A stretch of DNA of 13,164 nucleotides from NCBI GenBank assembly GCA_027625355.1, contig JAQBWI010000021.1:1-13164 (forward strand), written 5' to 3'. A program made the translations under genes and the position numbers. The stretch's first letter is position 1. Each line of letters begins with the position of its first letter. The notes below the pieces were generated by a model, which was not told the DNA's origin, ran no database searches, and saw only the letters and a program-made list of their open reading frames with translations. Source of the DNA: Pseudomonadota bacterium (GTDB lineage: Bacteria > Pseudomonadota > Alphaproteobacteria > HIMB59 > GCA-002718135). This document shows, one piece after another, positions 1 to 7,872 of this stretch.

Positions 1-140
1 CTATCCCCTGATGTACTTTTTGTAATGTAATTTAATTTTATAGATGGAAATTTAGATGAAAAAATTTGTCCAAATTCTCGAGCTTGAATTACAGCAAGAT
101 CACTTTTTCTTGAAAGTATATTTATTTTATTTAAAACCAT
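1..140 (-). CDS. hemC: Porphobilinogen deaminase (hydroxymethylbilane synthase), N-terminal part
   Basis: HemC joins four porphobilinogen molecules into hydroxymethylbilane in the cytoplasm, the third step of tetrapyrrole synthesis. Translating the complement from the ATG at 140-138 gives 46 residues before the window edge. It opens with a short beta strand followed by SRKSDLAVIQA (residues 10-20), matching the family's TRxSPLALWQA substrate-binding segment, then reaches KSTSGD (41-46), the equivalent of the family's TxGD motif. The length before each motif fits the usual N-terminus, so the start is credible, although no Shine-Dalgarno is visible. The C-terminal three quarters lie outside the window. 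It is divergent from the b561 gene, and hemA lies one gene further on, which supports a heme role. Identification rests on a short stretch but the motif order is characteristic. Confidence 0.85.
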   Translation of the reverse strand, partial: MVLNKINILSRKSDLAVIQAREFGQIFSSKFPSIKLNYITKSTSGD

Positions 141-165
141 AGTTGTATATAAACTTTTTTAAACA

Positions 166-183
166 CTAATCTATTAGACTAAT
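166..183. promoter_or_regulatory. Overlapping CTAAT/ATTAG inverted repeats between hemC and b561 gene
   Basis: The 143-base divergent intergenic region contains CTAATCTATTAGACTAAT. Here CTAAT and ATTAG arms form two overlapping palindromes, with centres of 2 and 1 bases. It lies 26-43 bases upstream of the hemC start, where an operator could sit near the hemC -35 region. In such AT-rich DNA short palindromes arise by chance, so a regulatory role is only a suggestion. I saw no convincing -35/-10 pair for either gene here. Confidence 0.2.
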
Positions 184-283
184 TGATAATAATATTGAGT
201 AGTATGTAAATATTGCCTTCTTGTAAAAAATTTTAACTTGATTAAATCTATTTTTACATAAATTTCGAAAAAAAAAGATAAAT

Positions 284-841
284 ATGAGAAGTATCAAAGC
301 AACAGAAAATTCTTGGGGATTAATAGCAAAAACATTCCACTGGCTCCTGGCTTTATTACTAACATGGCAAATATTTACAGGTTTTAATCTACACAATATG
401 GAGTTTTCTCCTGCTAAAATTGCATTTATTGGCATTCATAAAATAATCGGGACAATAATATTTACGATTGTAGTATTGAGACTTATGTGGAAATTTTTTA
501 ATTCAAAACCTGATACCTCCACTCTACCAAAATTTCACAGATATGCCTCTGGAGTGATACATTCTTTACTTTATGCTTTAGTAATATGGATACCATTTCA
601 AGGAACAATGATGACTCAAGCGGGTGGTTTTGATGTTCAATTACTTGGCTTAATAACAATACCAAAATTTATAGAAACTAATTTTGAAATGTATCCAACT
701 TTTGTCCAGTTTCATTATCAATCAATGATTGCTCTTATAGTTGTATTTGGAATTCATCTAATTGCAGGTTTTTATCATAGATTCATGAATTCTGATAAAT
801 ATGGTGTTTGGAATAGAATGAATTTTTGGGGCAAAGATTAA
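284..841 (+). CDS. Cytochrome b561 (CybB/YceJ-type diheme membrane protein)
   Basis: A 185-residue inner-membrane protein of the bacterial cytochrome b561 family, which carries two b hemes and passes electrons from quinol or superoxide to partners. Four hydrophobic segments are visible at about residues 15-33, 46-66, 92-112 and 147-167. Candidate heme ligands are H19 (in FHWL), H52 (in GIHK), H144 and H158. The last two are 14 apart, the same spacing as the H137/H151 ligands of E. coli CybB. Length is normal for the family. The ATG follows an A-rich stretch with no Shine-Dalgarno. It lies between hemC and hemA, consistent with a heme-consuming product. The physiological electron partner cannot be told from sequence; superoxide:ubiquinone oxidoreductase is one known activity in the family. 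Confidence 0.88.
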   Translation: MRSIKATENSWGLIAKTFHWLLALLLTWQIFTGFNLHNMEFSPAKIAFIGIHKIIGTIIFTIVVLRLMWKFFNSKPDTSTLPKFHRYASGVIHSLLYALVIWIPFQGTMMTQAGGFDVQLLGLITIPKFIETNFEMYPTFVQFHYQSMIALIVVFGIHLIAGFYHRFMNSDKYGVWNRMNFWGKD

Positions 842-896
842 CTAAAATGGATGTGACAATTAATCAAATAAGTATCTTGGTTTTTTAAGATTTAGC

Positions 897-902
897 TATA
901 AT
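897..902 (+). promoter_or_regulatory. Possible -10 box of hemA promoter
   Basis: A perfect TATAAT ends 9 bases before the hemA ATG. Transcription would start about 2-3 bases before the start codon, giving a nearly leaderless mRNA. The -35 is poor: the best match, TTGGTT at 877-882, leaves only 14 bases of spacer. An ATCTT/AAGAT inverted repeat (874-878, 887-891) sits just upstream. AT-richness makes chance -10 matches common. Confidence 0.35.
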
Positions 903-911
903 TAAATCATT

Positions 912-2147
912 ATGAAATATTCTGCTTTTTTTAAAAAAGAATTAAAAAAATTAAAAGATGAAGGTCTCTACAGGAGCTTTAGAGAAATTGATCGACCAAT
1001 AAAAAAATTTCCTAAAGCTGATGAATTTAAAAATAACAAGGAAAGAGATGTTGAGGTTTGGTGCTCTAATGATTATCTCAACATGAGTCAACATCCAGAA
1101 GTTGTAAATGAAACAGTAAAAACGTTATTGGAAATTGGTACCGGTTCTGGGGGTACACGAAATATATCGGGAACATCATCATTTCACACTTCATTGGAAA
1201 AAAAATTAGCAAATCTTCATAATAAAGAAAATGCCCTATTATTTTCTTCAGCTTATACAGCTAATCAATCTACATTATGGACGCTTGGTAAAAAAATAAA
1301 AAATCTCGAAATCTTTTCTGATGAACTTAATCACGCATCTCTAATTCAAGGTATAAAAAATAGTGGTGCTTCATGCCATATTTTTCAGCATAATGATGTT
1401 GATCACCTTGAAAGCCTTTTAGAAACCACAAATCCTAATCATCCTAAACTAATTGTTTTTGAAAGCTTATATTCTATGGAGGGTATCAGATCTCCAATAA
1501 TAAAAATCGTTGAGATTGCAAAAAAATATAATGCTATGACATATTTAGATGAAGTACACTCTGTTGGTTTATATGGAGAAAAAGGTAAGGGTATTGCAGT
1601 AGAGATGAAAGTTGATCAAGATATTGATATCATAAATGGCACATTAGCAAAAGCCTTTGGACAAATGGGTGGGTATATTGCTGCTAGTAATGAAATAATT
1701 GACTATATTCGTAGCTTTTCTCCTGGCTTTATTTTTACAACCTCTATTTGCCCTTCCATAGCTGCAGGTGCTAATAAAGCGATTGAAATAGTATCCTTAG
1801 CAGAGCAGTTAAGAATAAAGATTCATGACAACGCATCTACAATGAGGCAGTTATTAGAGTCAATAGCTATTCCCTGTATCGATACTAATAGTCATATTAT
1901 TGCTGTTATGATCAACGACCCTTTTCTTTGTAAAAAAGTTTCAGAGAAATTAATTGAAGACCATGGCATCTATGCTCAGCCTATTTTCTATCCAACAGTA
2001 CCGAAAGGTCTTGAAAGATTAAGAATTACTGTAACCCCTAAACACAGAAAAGAGCATATTGAAAATATGGTTAAGTGCCTTGATAAAGTATGGTCTAATT
2101 TAAGTTTACCAAGAAAAAATTCTACCCAGCTTCAAGTAAATAATTAA
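912..2147 (+). CDS. hemA: 5-aminolevulinate synthase
   Basis: A cytoplasmic PLP enzyme condensing glycine with succinyl-CoA to 5-aminolevulinate, CO2 and CoA: the first committed step of heme synthesis in alphaproteobacteria (Shemin pathway). The 411 residues match the usual length of about 400-410. Visible motifs are the N-terminal EGLYRSFREIDR segment (17-28), the substrate-binding region CSNDYLNMSQHP (51-62), the glycine-rich GTGSGGTRNISGT (77-89), YLDEVHSVGLYG (211-222) with D213 and H216 contacting PLP, and GTLAKAFGQMGGY (243-255). K247 is the expected PLP-binding lysine. The GTLAKAFG motif and the N-terminal region favour ALAS over its relatives AONS (BioF) and KBL. No Shine-Dalgarno precedes the ATG. 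The gene ends convergently, sharing four bases (TTAA) with the EamA gene on the other strand. Confidence 0.95.
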   Translation: MKYSAFFKKELKKLKDEGLYRSFREIDRPIKKFPKADEFKNNKERDVEVWCSNDYLNMSQHPEVVNETVKTLLEIGTGSGGTRNISGTSSFHTSLEKKLANLHNKENALLFSSAYTANQSTLWTLGKKIKNLEIFSDELNHASLIQGIKNSGASCHIFQHNDVDHLESLLETTNPNHPKLIVFESLYSMEGIRSPIIKIVEIAKKYNAMTYLDEVHSVGLYGEKGKGIAVEMKVDQDIDIINGTLAKAFGQMGGYIAASNEIIDYIRSFSPGFIFTTSICPSIAAGANKAIEIVSLAEQLRIKIHDNASTMRQLLESIAIPCIDTNSHIIAVMINDPFLCKKVSEKLIEDHGIYAQPIFYPTVPKGLERLRITVTPKHRKEHIENMVKCLDKVWSNLSLPRKNSTQLQVNN

Positions 2148-3046
2148 GGTAAAACTGGTTCTCTTTTTTTTCTGGCTCCAATGCCATGAAATATAACTGA
2201 AGACGTAATTATTATTCCACCAAGAATAACAGTAAAACTTGGAACTTCATTTATACCAAATATTGGCAACCATACCCAAATAACTCCACCGACAACTTCC
2301 ATTAATGATAATAATGTTAATTCAGCAGAAGGTAAATGTTTTGCTCCTAAGGTGTATAAAATCAACCCAGATGCAACTATGAGACCATGTAATAAACTTA
2401 AATAACTGTTTATTGGTGGCATTGAATTAAAAGGCTTAAATGAAAAACCTAAAACACAAAATGAAAATAATGCACAAAATAAACCAGCTAAAACAACAGT
2501 CGTAAATTTAGGAGTCTCAGGTTTCCATCTTATAGTCACTGAATATAGAGCAAAACCTGTAGCAGAAATAAAACCAATTATAGCTCCAAGAGCACTTCCT
2601 GAAATGCTATCATTAAGAATCATTATACAAACTCCAAAAAAAGCAACGACCATAGAAAATAATGTTGTTCTTCGAAGTGTTTCTCCTAAAATAAAATATC
2701 CAGCTATAGCAGCGATAAAGGGCATTGCTGCTAGCATGAATAAGGTAACTGCTGCAGTTGTCATTGTAATAGAAAAAATAAAACCGGTAAAAGCTGTAGC
2801 TAAAAATATTCCACCAAGAACTCCAGAAATTCCAATTCGAAAAAAATTTTTGTAAAATACTAAACCTTCTTTTATAAATAAGTAAATTAATAAAATAATT
2901 GCGATAGATATTCCTCTATAAAATAAATACTGAAAAACAAAATTATTTGCATCCACCATATATCTTACGGTTACAGCCCCAAAACTCCAAAATAAACCTG
3001 CAAGAAAAACTAATAAAAAAGCATTAAAATAACTATTTGAATTCAT
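2144..3046 (-). CDS. EamA/DMT-superfamily transporter
   Basis: A 300-residue inner-membrane protein with about ten hydrophobic segments, made of two homologous EamA halves, the standard build of drug/metabolite transporters such as RhaT, YdcZ-like and amino-acid or metabolite exporters. The second half carries the usual GLILYTLGAKHLPSAELTLL helix region (around residues 227-246), followed by a segment with a glutamate (LLSLMEVVGG) typical of EamA repeat 2. The C-terminus is basic (KKRE) and cytosolic. Substrate cannot be predicted in this family. It is the last gene of the leftward set after the pentapeptide-repeat gene (71-base gap) and overlaps the end of hemA by four bases. An open frame on the opposite strand (2604-2855) is an antisense shadow. 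Confidence 0.88.
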   Translation of the reverse strand: MNSNSYFNAFLLVFLAGLFWSFGAVTVRYMVDANNFVFQYLFYRGISIAIILLIYLFIKEGLVFYKNFFRIGISGVLGGIFLATAFTGFIFSITMTTAAVTLFMLAAMPFIAAIAGYFILGETLRRTTLFSMVVAFFGVCIMILNDSISGSALGAIIGFISATGFALYSVTIRWKPETPKFTTVVLAGLFCALFSFCVLGFSFKPFNSMPPINSYLSLLHGLIVASGLILYTLGAKHLPSAELTLLSLMEVVGGVIWVWLPIFGINEVPSFTVILGGIIITSSVIFHGIGARKKREPVLP

Positions 3047-3117
3047 AGATATTAAATCTGTGAATTAAATTAACTAAAAAGTAAAATACAAAATAAACTT
3101 ATTGAATAAATTTGTTG

Positions 3118-3618
3118 TTAGTTGCAAATACCAATTGAGCCTAAAGCACACTTTTTCCCATCTACCCAGATAGCACTAGATAAATTTGCTTCATCAAAAA
3201 CTGCCCCTGAAATATTAGCTCCTAAAAGATTAGCTTCATACAAATTAGCTCCTTTAAATGATGCTGTAAAAAGGTTTGCTCCTTCAAAATTCACTTTAGC
3301 AAGATTTGCATTTTCAAAATTAGCATTATTACAATTAGCGCCTTGTAAATTTGAGGCATATAAATTTGAATTACTAAAATTAGCAAATATAAAGTTTCCA
3401 ACAGAAAGTTCAGAATTATTTAATTGCGATTTTTCTAAATTAGCTAGAGATAAATTAACACCAGACATTTTAGCATTTGCTAAACCAACACCAATCAAAT
3501 CAAGGTTTTCTACAAAATTACAATTTGTCCAATCTACTTCATTAGAAGGTTGATCATCACAACCTGCAAATGCAAAATTAGAAAAAAACAACACAAAGGA
3601 AACTAGAAGTAATTTCAT
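3118..3618 (-). CDS. Exported pentapeptide-repeat protein
   Basis: The 166 residues begin with a basic/hydrophobic signal sequence (1-19, ending AFAG). Cleavage after AFA is likely. C20 could make it a lipoprotein, but FAGC is a poor lipobox. From L41 to L146 every fifth residue is L, F, I or M (C96 is the exception), usually preceded by N and followed two later by A/G. This gives about 22 pentapeptide repeats, enough for five to six turns of a right-handed quadrilateral beta-helix. The C-terminal tail after W151 holds two cysteines (C157, C165) that may form a disulfide; C33 and C96 are also present. Export of a pentapeptide protein argues against a DNA-gyrase-mimic role (Qnr/MfpA are cytosolic) and suggests a periplasmic scaffold. 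It follows the OmpA/MotB-like gene by 43 bases, so it may be co-transcribed. Exact function unknown. Confidence 0.88.
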   Translation of the reverse strand: MKLLLVSFVLFFSNFAFAGCDDQPSNEVDWTNCNFVENLDLIGVGLANAKMSGVNLSLANLEKSQLNNSELSVGNFIFANFSNSNLYASNLQGANCNNANFENANLAKVNFEGANLFTASFKGANLYEANLLGANISGAVFDEANLSSAIWVDGKKCALGSIGICN

Positions 3619-3661
3619 GGATATATAGAAATAAGGAAACTTTATGTTTTATTTAAGGCAC

Positions 3662-5575
3662 CTAACGGGATGTTAGTTTTAATTCAATTCTTCTATTTTG
3701 TTGATAGTCTTCTTTAGTTTCTCCTTCACTAATAGGGTAAAACTCTCCATAACCCGCTGCGGCAAGTCTTTTTGGTGAAAAACCAATCTCAAGTAATAAC
3801 TTTAAAACAGAATTAGCTCTTGCTGTTGATAATTCCCAATTTGAAGGAAATTGTGCGGTATTAATTGGCCTTTTATCTGTGTGACCCTCAACTTGAATAA
3901 TCCAATCAATATCAGTTGGTATTTGTTTAGTTGTCTCCATTAACGTCATTGCGATTTCTTTTAATTTCTCTTTACCATTTTCTTGAAGGTTTGCAGAAGA
4001 AGAGTCAAACAAAAGTTCAGACTCAAAAATAAATCTGTCACCAACTATTTTAATATCATCTCTATCTCCTAATAAATTTTGTAATTTACCAAAAAATTCA
4101 GATCGATATTTTTGTAATTCAAAAATTTTAGATGTCAGCGCTTTATTTAATCTTTCTCCTAGTATTTCAATTTCAAGATTTTTTGTCATTGCTTCTTCTT
4201 CACTAGCTTCTAGAGCTAGATTTAATGTTTCAATTTCATTTTTTAAATTTTCAATTTCATCTGATAATATTGCTATTTGTTCAAATGTTTGAGAAGACTG
4301 AATTTCCATTTCTTCTATTTTATCAGAAGAAATCTCTTTTTCTGAAATTCTAATTTCTTCAATATTTTGTATATTTTTTCTAAGTAAAGCAATTTCTAAT
4401 TCCTGATCTATTCTTTGTTTATCTGAAATTGATAAAACATTATTTAACTCAATAATTTTGCCTCTTAAATCAAAAATTGTATTATCTTTATTTATTAAAT
4501 TTTGATTCAATTCAGCTAATGCTTGATTTTTCGATCTTATAGCCTCTAACTGCTCTTGAAGAGTAGCATCTTTCAAGCCAAGGCTATCATTAATTTCTAA
4601 CAAATCATTCATTAAATTTTGATATTGGGTAATTTGATTTTGTAATTCTTCATCTCTTAATGATAACTCTAAATTAGTTTGCTCTAATAAATTAAGAGTT
4701 TCTTGAGTTTCTTTTTGTGCAATTAATAAGTCTTGATTTAAATCTAAAAGTTCTTGATTCTTATTTTTAATCGCTTGAAGTTGCTCAGTAATACCACCAT
4801 CTTCCAAACCTAGGCTTTTATTGATAGCCATCAAGTTTTCATTTTTGATATTTAATTCATTAATTTTTTGATTTAACTTCTTCTCGCTTATTTCTAGTTT
4901 TTTATTAGTTGCATCAAGTTGGCTATTAAGTTCATTTAAATTTTCATTTGTAGTGTTTAATTCATTGATTTTCTCATTTAAATTTGTTTGACTTATTGCA
5001 AGCTTATTATTTGTTTGATCTAGCTTCGCATTAAGTGTCTTAAGTTGATCTATACGAGCAGCTAAAGCTTTATTAATTTTTTCACCAAGCCCCTCTGTAT
5101 CTAAAATAGCACTATCTAATCCTTCATAAACTTCTAAAGCCTTTGCCACAATTCTCAACTCACTTAAAAGCTCTGTGATTTGTCCAGATAGAGCGAGAAT
5201 ATTTTGTTCTTGGACAAATATTTCTGAACTTTTCTTTGCAAGATCTGTTTGGAGATCTTTCGTAATTAACTCTTGTTGTATTAAATCTGACTGAACTCCA
5301 CTAAGCAACGACTCAGTTTCAGATAAAGTATCAAGAGCCAGCTCCTTTTCAGTAACTTCAGATTGAAGAATTTTTGATAGTTCGCTTATTTGTATTCTTA
5401 ATTCTTGTAATGCTTTATCTCTTCCTGAAATAGCATCACTTAAATAAATCTGTGAAACTGTAAATATCATTAATACAAAGATGATAACTATAAGTAATGT
5501 GGCTAATACATCAACAAATCCTGGCCAAATATTGGTAGATTCACCAAGTCTATTTCTTAAAGACCTTGGTGCCAT
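3662..5575 (-). CDS. OmpA/MotB-like peptidoglycan-binding motor partner with long coiled coil
   Basis: The 637 residues begin with a short cytosolic tail, then one membrane helix (about 19-42) with D22 in WPGFVDVLATLL, placed like the proton-carrying Asp of MotB/ZorB. A very long Asn/Gln/Glu/Leu-rich coiled coil follows (about 50-490). The C-terminal OmpA domain (about 515-635) has EGHTDKRP (563-570), WELSTARA (580-587) and QNRRIELKL (626-634), the diaminopimelate/peptidoglycan-binding signature. Alphaproteobacteria commonly encode such a protein beside a MotA/TolQ/ExbB-like gene. Relatives I recall are about 300-350 residues, so this copy has a greatly extended periplasmic stalk, partly built from internal duplications (185-254 and 251-360). 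Two bases separate it from the upstream channel gene, implying translational coupling. Inferred role: stator-like, ion-driven envelope machine. Non-flagellar, as no flagellar genes are nearby. Confidence 0.85.
   Translation of the reverse strand: MAPRSLRNRLGESTNIWPGFVDVLATLLIVIIFVLMIFTVSQIYLSDAISGRDKALQELRIQISELSKILQSEVTEKELALDTLSETESLLSGVQSDLIQQELITKDLQTDLAKKSSEIFVQEQNILALSGQITELLSELRIVAKALEVYEGLDSAILDTEGLGEKINKALAARIDQLKTLNAKLDQTNNKLAISQTNLNEKINELNTTNENLNELNSQLDATNKKLEISEKKLNQKINELNIKNENLMAINKSLGLEDGGITEQLQAIKNKNQELLDLNQDLLIAQKETQETLNLLEQTNLELSLRDEELQNQITQYQNLMNDLLEINDSLGLKDATLQEQLEAIRSKNQALAELNQNLINKDNTIFDLRGKIIELNNVLSISDKQRIDQELEIALLRKNIQNIEEIRISEKEISSDKIEEMEIQSSQTFEQIAILSDEIENLKNEIETLNLALEASEEEAMTKNLEIEILGERLNKALTSKIFELQKYRSEFFGKLQNLLGDRDDIKIVGDRFIFESELLFDSSSANLQENGKEKLKEIAMTLMETTKQIPTDIDWIIQVEGHTDKRPINTAQFPSNWELSTARANSVLKLLLEIGFSPKRLAAAGYGEFYPISEGETKEDYQQNRRIELKLTSR
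4496..4825 (-). repeat. Intragenic 33-residue coiled-coil duplication (copies 4727-4825 and 4496-4594)
   Basis: Residues 251-283 and 328-360 of the OmpA-like protein align without gaps with 20 of 33 identical. Both start with IN-x-SLGL-x-D and end near LNQ-x-L. The copies are 77 residues apart, exactly 11 heptads, so the coiled-coil register is kept. The conserved SLGL-x-D is an odd, non-heptad-looking element that may be a skip or kink. Confidence 0.75.
4814..5023 (-). repeat. Tandem intragenic 35-residue coiled-coil duplication
   Basis: Residues 185-219 and 220-254 of the OmpA-like protein are adjacent copies, 21 of 35 identical without gaps, sharing blocks such as KINELN and NENL. Each unit is five heptads long, so the duplication lengthens the coil by whole turns. 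The end of the second copy overlaps the start of the other internal repeat. Confidence 0.75.
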
Positions 5576-5577
5576 TA

Positions 5578-6618
5578 TTATTTTTTATTTTTAGCTTTTA
5601 GTTCTTGAATGCTTTGATTCAAATCTGCAAATATTTTTTTTGTTGAATCATCTAAAAAGCCATGTTCATTAATTTTATTTATTAATTGCAAAATACTTGA
5701 CTGAGTATTCAATTGAGTTGATAGAAAATTTGATAGCTTTTCATCTATGCCTGCTGAATTACTATTAACATTTTTAATTTGCTCATTTAATTTTGATAAA
5801 TTACTATTAATCTCATTCTGATTTTCTGAGGTTTGCTTCAAGGAATAAACTACGCTATCTAGATTATCATAAATTTTTTGTAGAGCCTGTTGACTTAAGT
5901 TATCAGATGTAGACGAGTTAAGTAAATCAGGAATAGAATTATTTTCTAATGTTTTTTCAAAAAATAAACTAAACTTGTTTTGAGCTTGACCGAGGTTTAT
6001 ATCCATAAAACCAAGGATTAATGAACCTGCCAAACCTAGCAATGAACTACTAAATGCTATACTCATTCCTTGTAAGGGAGCATTTAAACCATCTTTTAAA
6101 GAATTAAAAAAACCTGCAACATTTGTATCATCAATTCCAAGACCGCTGATAACATTACCAACTGAGCCTATAGTTTTTAATAAACCCCAGAAAGTGCCAA
6201 GCAAGCCTAAAAATACTAACAGCCCAACTAAATATCTTGATGTCTCTCTTACGCTTGATAAGGACATATCTGTATTTTCTATTAATCTATTTATAACTGA
6301 GCTCTTAAAAACAAACCTACCATCTATTTGCTTTAGATCAGCAGAAATATTTTTTAAATTACCGTTATTATTAAGAAAAGATTTTGGAGATTTATTTATT
6401 TCAAAATTTGCTAAAGCTATGTAATCTATGTTTAGACCTACAAGTCTTATTAAATTAAATATTATCCCAATAGCTAAACCTGCTAAAATAATTAGATTAA
6501 TAAATATGTTCGATAAAAAAGCATTTTGCAAAGCTGGGTAAAGTAAAACGACAACAACAAATAGTAGTCCAAGAAATATTCCAACTCTTAACAAATATTG
6601 ATTTAAACTTTGCTGCAT
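5578..6618 (-). CDS. MotA/TolQ/ExbB-family proton-channel subunit
   Basis: A 346-residue inner-membrane protein. Hydrophobic segments lie at about 12-31, 36-60, 130-153 and 185-206, the TolQ/MotA arrangement with a cytosolic loop between the second and third. The family core GLLGTFWGLLKTI (138-150) and GMSIAFSSSLLGLAGSLILG (184-203) is clear. A C-terminal cytosolic region (about 240-345) rich in Asn/Gln/Leu is predicted to form a coiled coil. Together with the downstream OmpA/MotB-like gene, two bases away, it should form a 5:2-type ion-driven complex by analogy with MotAB, ExbBD and ZorAB. It is not flagellar MotA: no flagellar neighbours, and the two-gene pairing is the known alphaproteobacterial type. 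No Shine-Dalgarno is seen before the ATG. Confidence 0.87.
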   Translation of the reverse strand: MQQSLNQYLLRVGIFLGLLFVVVVLLYPALQNAFLSNIFINLIILAGLAIGIIFNLIRLVGLNIDYIALANFEINKSPKSFLNNNGNLKNISADLKQIDGRFVFKSSVINRLIENTDMSLSSVRETSRYLVGLLVFLGLLGTFWGLLKTIGSVGNVISGLGIDDTNVAGFFNSLKDGLNAPLQGMSIAFSSSLLGLAGSLILGFMDINLGQAQNKFSLFFEKTLENNSIPDLLNSSTSDNLSQQALQKIYDNLDSVVYSLKQTSENQNEINSNLSKLNEQIKNVNSNSAGIDEKLSNFLSTQLNTQSSILQLINKINEHGFLDDSTKKIFADLNQSIQELKAKNKK

Positions 6619-6672
6619 AAATATCTAGATAAACTATATGTTTTTAATGAGAATTTTATACATTTATATTAA

Positions 6673-7857
6673 TCAATTATACATATAATTTCTTGTAAGA
6701 GGTAAATTGTTAATATTTTTAGCAATTTGAATCTGAAAAACAATGTTCCCCATATTTACGAAAGAATATTTGCTAGCCAATAGGTAAAATTCCCACATAC
6801 GATAAAAACGATGATCAAACATTCTAACTATTTCCTCTTTATGCTTTTGAATATTTTTATACCAGTGAGAAAGGGTATGAGCATAATGCAGTCTTAAGAT
6901 TTCTACATCTGTAATGTTAATATTTAATTTTTGAGCCTCAATGATGATGTCAGATAAAGAGGGAATATATCCTCCTGGAAAAATATACTTTCTAATCCAT
7001 GGGCTAGTCGCTGTTGGAATACCTCTTTGACCAATCGTATGTAAAAGAAATACTCCATTATCTTTTAATAAATCATAAGTTTTTTTTAAGTATGTTTTAA
7101 AGTATTTAATTCCTACGTGCTCAAACATGCCCACAGAAACTATACGGTCGTATTTTAATTTTTCATCTCGATAATCTTGAATTTGAAAGGATACTTTATC
7201 TGATATTCCTTCCTCCTGCGCCCTTCTAGAAGCTGTTGCAAATTGATTTTCTGAAAGCGTAATACCTTTTACCTTTGCTCCCGTCTGTTTTGCAATTTCC
7301 AAAGCCGTGCCACCCCATCCACAACCTATATCTAATACAGTCATATTTTCTTTTATTTGGAGTTTATTTATAATATGTTTTTTCTTATCTATTTGTGCCT
7401 GATCTAAACTTATATTTTCATTGTGAAAATAAGCACACGAATATTGCATATCTTTGTCTAAAAATAATTTATATAAATCTTCTTTAAGGTCATAATGATG
7501 CGCAACATTTTGTTTTGATTTTACAGATTCATTTAGTTGCTGAAAAACCTTTACGTAACCAGAAAAGTTTTCATAAAATCTGTATATTGAGTTGTTGCGA
7601 ATAAAATCATCATAGCATGCTGTTAATATATCAATTAATTCTTCAATTGTTCCTTTTTGAATAAGAATTTCTTCATTCATATATCCTTCACCTAAATGAA
7701 GAGCTGGGTTTCGAAATAGTTTTTTTTCTATAGATTTATTTTTTAATTTGATCTTAACTAATCTATCACCTTTTCCAAACTCACGTATGTTGTTACTACT
7801 ATCAATGATTATTATTTTGCCATCAAAAGTAACTTTTCTGAGAACAGTATAAAGCAT
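6673..7857 (-). CDS. cfa: Cyclopropane-fatty-acyl-phospholipid synthase-type methyltransferase
   Basis: A SAM-dependent enzyme that adds a methylene (or methyl) group across cis double bonds of phospholipid acyl chains at the membrane surface. The 394 residues match the family's usual 380-400. The N-terminal lipid-binding domain (about 1-110) contains the PALHLGEGYM segment (51-60). The SAM motif is VLDIGCGWGG (174-183). Family residues corresponding to the E. coli bicarbonate site are visible: C141 (YSCAYF), E246 (FEHVG), H273 (LLHTIG) and Y325 (LHYAHT). FPGGYIP (293-299) is also canonical. A strong-looking promoter precedes it at 7873-7900, so it is probably its own transcription unit. It could instead be a related fatty-acid methyltransferase (methyl-branched or furan-fatty-acid type), which sequence alone does not exclude. 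Confidence 0.88.
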   Translation of the reverse strand: MLYTVLRKVTFDGKIIIIDSSNNIREFGKGDRLVKIKLKNKSIEKKLFRNPALHLGEGYMNEEILIQKGTIEELIDILTACYDDFIRNNSIYRFYENFSGYVKVFQQLNESVKSKQNVAHHYDLKEDLYKLFLDKDMQYSCAYFHNENISLDQAQIDKKKHIINKLQIKENMTVLDIGCGWGGTALEIAKQTGAKVKGITLSENQFATASRRAQEEGISDKVSFQIQDYRDEKLKYDRIVSVGMFEHVGIKYFKTYLKKTYDLLKDNGVFLLHTIGQRGIPTATSPWIRKYIFPGGYIPSLSDIIIEAQKLNINITDVEILRLHYAHTLSHWYKNIQKHKEEIVRMFDHRFYRMWEFYLLASKYSFVNMGNIVFQIQIAKNINNLPLTRNYMYN

Positions 7858-7872
7858 AGTTATTTTTAAAAT

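Noticed and set aside
166..435. 89-codon minus-strand frame spanning the hemC-b561 gap
   Set aside because: Mostly antisense to the b561 gene and ends in the intergenic region; no family resemblance.
2604..2855. 83-codon open frame on the plus strand
   Set aside because: Antisense to the EamA transporter; basic, low-complexity product without recognisable features.
3122..3553. 143-codon open frame on the plus strand
   Set aside because: Antisense to the pentapeptide-repeat gene; the regular Ala/Asn/Leu repeat codons keep the opposite frame open and give a pseudo-repetitive sequence.
3118..3618. Pentapeptide protein as a Qnr/MfpA-type gyrase protector
   Set aside because: It carries a signal peptide and so should leave the cytosol, where gyrase acts.
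6194..6424. 76-codon open frame on the plus strand
   Set aside because: Antisense to the MotA/TolQ-like gene with no supporting motif.
3662..6618. MotA-like plus OmpA/MotB-like pair as the ZorAB core of a Zorya anti-phage system
   Set aside because: No ZorC, ZorD or ZorE gene flanks it, and neighbours are a pentapeptide protein and a cfa-type gene. The pair matches the ordinary alphaproteobacterial type apart from its long stalk.
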